The notes beneath the pieces were generated by a model that was not told the origin of the DNA, did not search any database, and was given only the letters and a program-made list of their open reading frames with translations. 44,172 nt of DNA. It comes from Ignavibacteriales bacterium (GTDB lineage: Bacteria > Bacteroidota > Ignavibacteria > UBA10030). Within the stretch, counting starts at the first letter, position 1. The number at the start of each line of letters is the position of its first letter. Below are positions 42,979 to 44,172 of this stretch, piece after piece. The position numbers and the translations under genes are program-made. The stretch lies in NCBI GenBank assembly GCA_016186715.1, contig JACPLA010000046.1, positions 1 to 44,172 of the forward strand, written 5' to 3'.

Positions 42979-43419
42979 TCAATCTAAAAAGATCCTGTAC
43001 CCAGTTTTTTTCATCTCGCGTGCCCCCTGTGCAATGCTCTTGCTGACAAGCATCCCGTAGATATTATCCCTGAGCCCTGTCCACTTTTCGTGAACAGAGC
43101 ATGGAGTCTTCGAGGAACACTCCGGAAACCCGAGAACGCACTTATTGGTGAACTCGATCCCATCGATGGCCTCGACGACGTGAAAGAGGGTGACATCTTT
43201 GGCCGGCATTCCGAGACAAAATCCGCCCTTCGGGCCCTTTTGAGAGACAAGGAGTTTTTTGTACGTAAGGTCCTGAAGGATCTTTGCCAAGAAGTGATAT
43301 GGAATTCCAAGTTCCCGGGTGAGTTCTTTAATAGACGTCATCCCGCCGTTCGGTTTGAGCGCAAGATAGAGAACAGCCTGAAGGGCATATTCGCATTGCC
43401 GGCTGAAAAGAATGCTCAT
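42979..43419 (-). CDS. Rrf2-family Fe-S transcriptional regulator
   Basis: The 146-aa protein has the Rrf2 winged helix (CEYALQAVLYLALKPNGGMT, IPYHFLAKILQDLTYKKLLV, SQKGPKGGFCLG) and a ligand set C94-x6-C101-x5-C107-x2-H110 (CVLGFPECSSKTPCSVH), much like IscR and NsrR. It probably senses nitric oxide, oxygen or iron-sulfur status through a cluster and controls the surrounding genes. It lies between the 215-aa membrane protein (14-nt gap) and the polyferredoxin. Confidence 0.93.
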   Translation of the reverse strand: MSILFSRQCEYALQAVLYLALKPNGGMTSIKELTRELGIPYHFLAKILQDLTYKKLLVSQKGPKGGFCLGMPAKDVTLFHVVEAIDGIEFTNKCVLGFPECSSKTPCSVHEKWTGLRDNIYGMLVSKSIAQGAREMKKTGYRIFLD

Positions 43420-43433
43420 GGTCTCCGACTTTT

Positions 43434-44081
43434 CTAGCTGATGTAATCGCGTTTCGGTTGATGGTCTTTGAGCCAGGTCTTCCTCGAAATCAATATGCCA
43501 GCGACCAGGAGCAGCGGAATCGCAACAAGAAAGATCACCCCGACACCGGGAGCGCTGTAGACATCAATTTCAGCCACACTCACATATCCCCAGAGCGGCG
43601 GCGTGAACGGCTCAATTTTTACAGTCGCAAATGGATTCAGGGTGTGCCCCCAGGAATATAAGGTGCTTCGGAAGCTCCACAGCGCAAAGAGAACGGAGTA
43701 AACATAGAGGAAGAACAGGTCAACAAGTTTCGACATCCGGCCCAGGACAATAACTCGGAAACAAAGCATGATTGTCACACCCAGAAGGAACGGAAACCAT
43801 AGAAACTGAGAGAGGTTCTTCTCATCCACCATCGGCATTCCCAGATAATGGTTGAGGGCGTTGATTTCCATCAGGTCTGTGTCGTTGGCGCCGATAAGCC
43901 GATGGGCATAGATTTCCATTCCGAGCCCCTCCGGATAACGGGGAGATTCGAACCTCATCGTCCAGAGAGGGAGCGAGAATACCGGTACAACCGTCAGGGC
44001 GGCAATGAAAATCAGAACACGGGTTCGAAGATCAAGAGGAATGTCGAAGAAGGCAGTTGCTTTTTCAAGATATCGTTCCAT
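43434..44081 (-). CDS. polytopic membrane protein, possibly NosB-like
   Basis: The 215-aa protein has about four to five membrane segments (LIFIAALTVVPVFSLPLW, LLGVTIMLCFRVIVLG, LFFLYVYSVLFALWSF, VGVIFLVAIPLLLVAGILIS) and a conserved-looking periplasmic loop: FESPRYPEGLGMEIYAHRLI then EINALNHYLGMPMVDEKNLS. I recall similar loops in membrane proteins encoded beside nosZ/nosD in nitrous-oxide clusters, but cannot confirm it. Its upstream neighbour is outside the window. The Rrf2 gene follows by 14 nt. Confidence 0.7.
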   Translation of the reverse strand: MERYLEKATAFFDIPLDLRTRVLIFIAALTVVPVFSLPLWTMRFESPRYPEGLGMEIYAHRLIGANDTDLMEINALNHYLGMPMVDEKNLSQFLWFPFLLGVTIMLCFRVIVLGRMSKLVDLFFLYVYSVLFALWSFRSTLYSWGHTLNPFATVKIEPFTPPLWGYVSVAEIDVYSAPGVGVIFLVAIPLLLVAGILISRKTWLKDHQPKRDYIS

Positions 44082-44113
44082 GGTATTCTCCTAGTGTCAT
44101 GTCTCACAAATAA

Positions 44114-44154
44114 CTTTGGGCCATAGGCCGATGAGCCTCCGGCTCAGACCAAAG
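44114..44154. repeat. miniature cloverleaf palindrome, copy D
   Basis: Outer stem CTTTG (44114-44118) with CAAAG (44150-44154), inner hairpins GGCC-ATA-GGCC (44119-44129) and TGAGCC-TCC-GGCTCA (44132-44146). It lies upstream of the 215-aa membrane protein gene. The second hairpin matches the TGAGCC-NNN-GGCTCA arms of copies A and B. Confidence 0.75.
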
Positions 44155-44172
44155 ATACAACGCGGAGCCGCA

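Overview
The window looks like chromosomal DNA from a bacterium of the Bacteroidota/Chlorobiota (FCB) assemblage, perhaps an Ignavibacteria-like lineage. FecI/FecR/STN-TonB receptor trios, a three-gene succinate dehydrogenase of the cytochrome b558 type and DUF302/DUF6132 proteins point there. However, many genes carry clear AAGGAGG-type ribosome sites and one tRNA has a canonical TTGACT-17-TATATT promoter, which is unusual for Bacteroidota proper. The assignment rests on gene content only; no database search was possible.

Layout. 1-315: initiator tRNA on the minus strand and a partial duplication of its 5' end. 316-11458 (+): an outer-membrane uptake and sugar locus (ECF sigma factor, FecR anti-sigma factor, STN-type TonB-dependent receptor, secreted six-hairpin glycosidase-like protein, SGLT-type Na+/sugar symporter, small membrane protein, secreted GH37 trehalase); trehalose or a trehalose-containing glycan is the best guess for the substrate. 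11555-27716 (-): housekeeping and cell-envelope genes (mobA, a carboxymuconolactone decarboxylase-like protein, an orphan FecCD permease, obg, a 417-aa unknown, a very large TPR protein, sdhCAB, pheA-ftsX, two lipoproteins, a damaged recR, ybaB). 27996-28584 (+): a complete tRNA-Asn transcription unit with promoter, leader hairpin, a broken duplicate of the tRNA 5' half, the tRNA gene itself interrupted inside its anticodon by a 271-nt group I intron, and a terminator; a GIY-YIG protein gene follows. 29209-34574: a redox and sulfur-type patch (thioredoxin, DUF302, DUF6132, rhodanese, DUF2892), a REP-associated tyrosine transposase, a second ECF sigma/zinc-finger anti-sigma pair and a second zinc-finger paralogue, all separated by repeat-rich DNA that also holds a relic of a fructose-1,6-bisphosphatase gene. 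34644-44081 (-): hemN, a six-PAS soluble hybrid histidine kinase, a URO-D/MtaA-type methyltransferase-like protein, a SAM methyltransferase, a NapH/NosR-like polyferredoxin, an Fe-S Rrf2 regulator and a membrane protein that may mark the edge of a nitrogen-oxide (nos-like) cluster.

The strongest unusual signals are (1) the group I intron between U35 and U36 of tRNA-Asn(GUU); (2) a set of miniature cloverleaf palindromes (an outer stem enclosing two or three hairpins, the terminal ones with 3-nt loops) at four places, sharing shape more than sequence; (3) a RAYT transposase whose REP palindrome also occurs three times inside the sdh operon; and (4) a recR gene missing the second half of its zinc finger with loss of frame.
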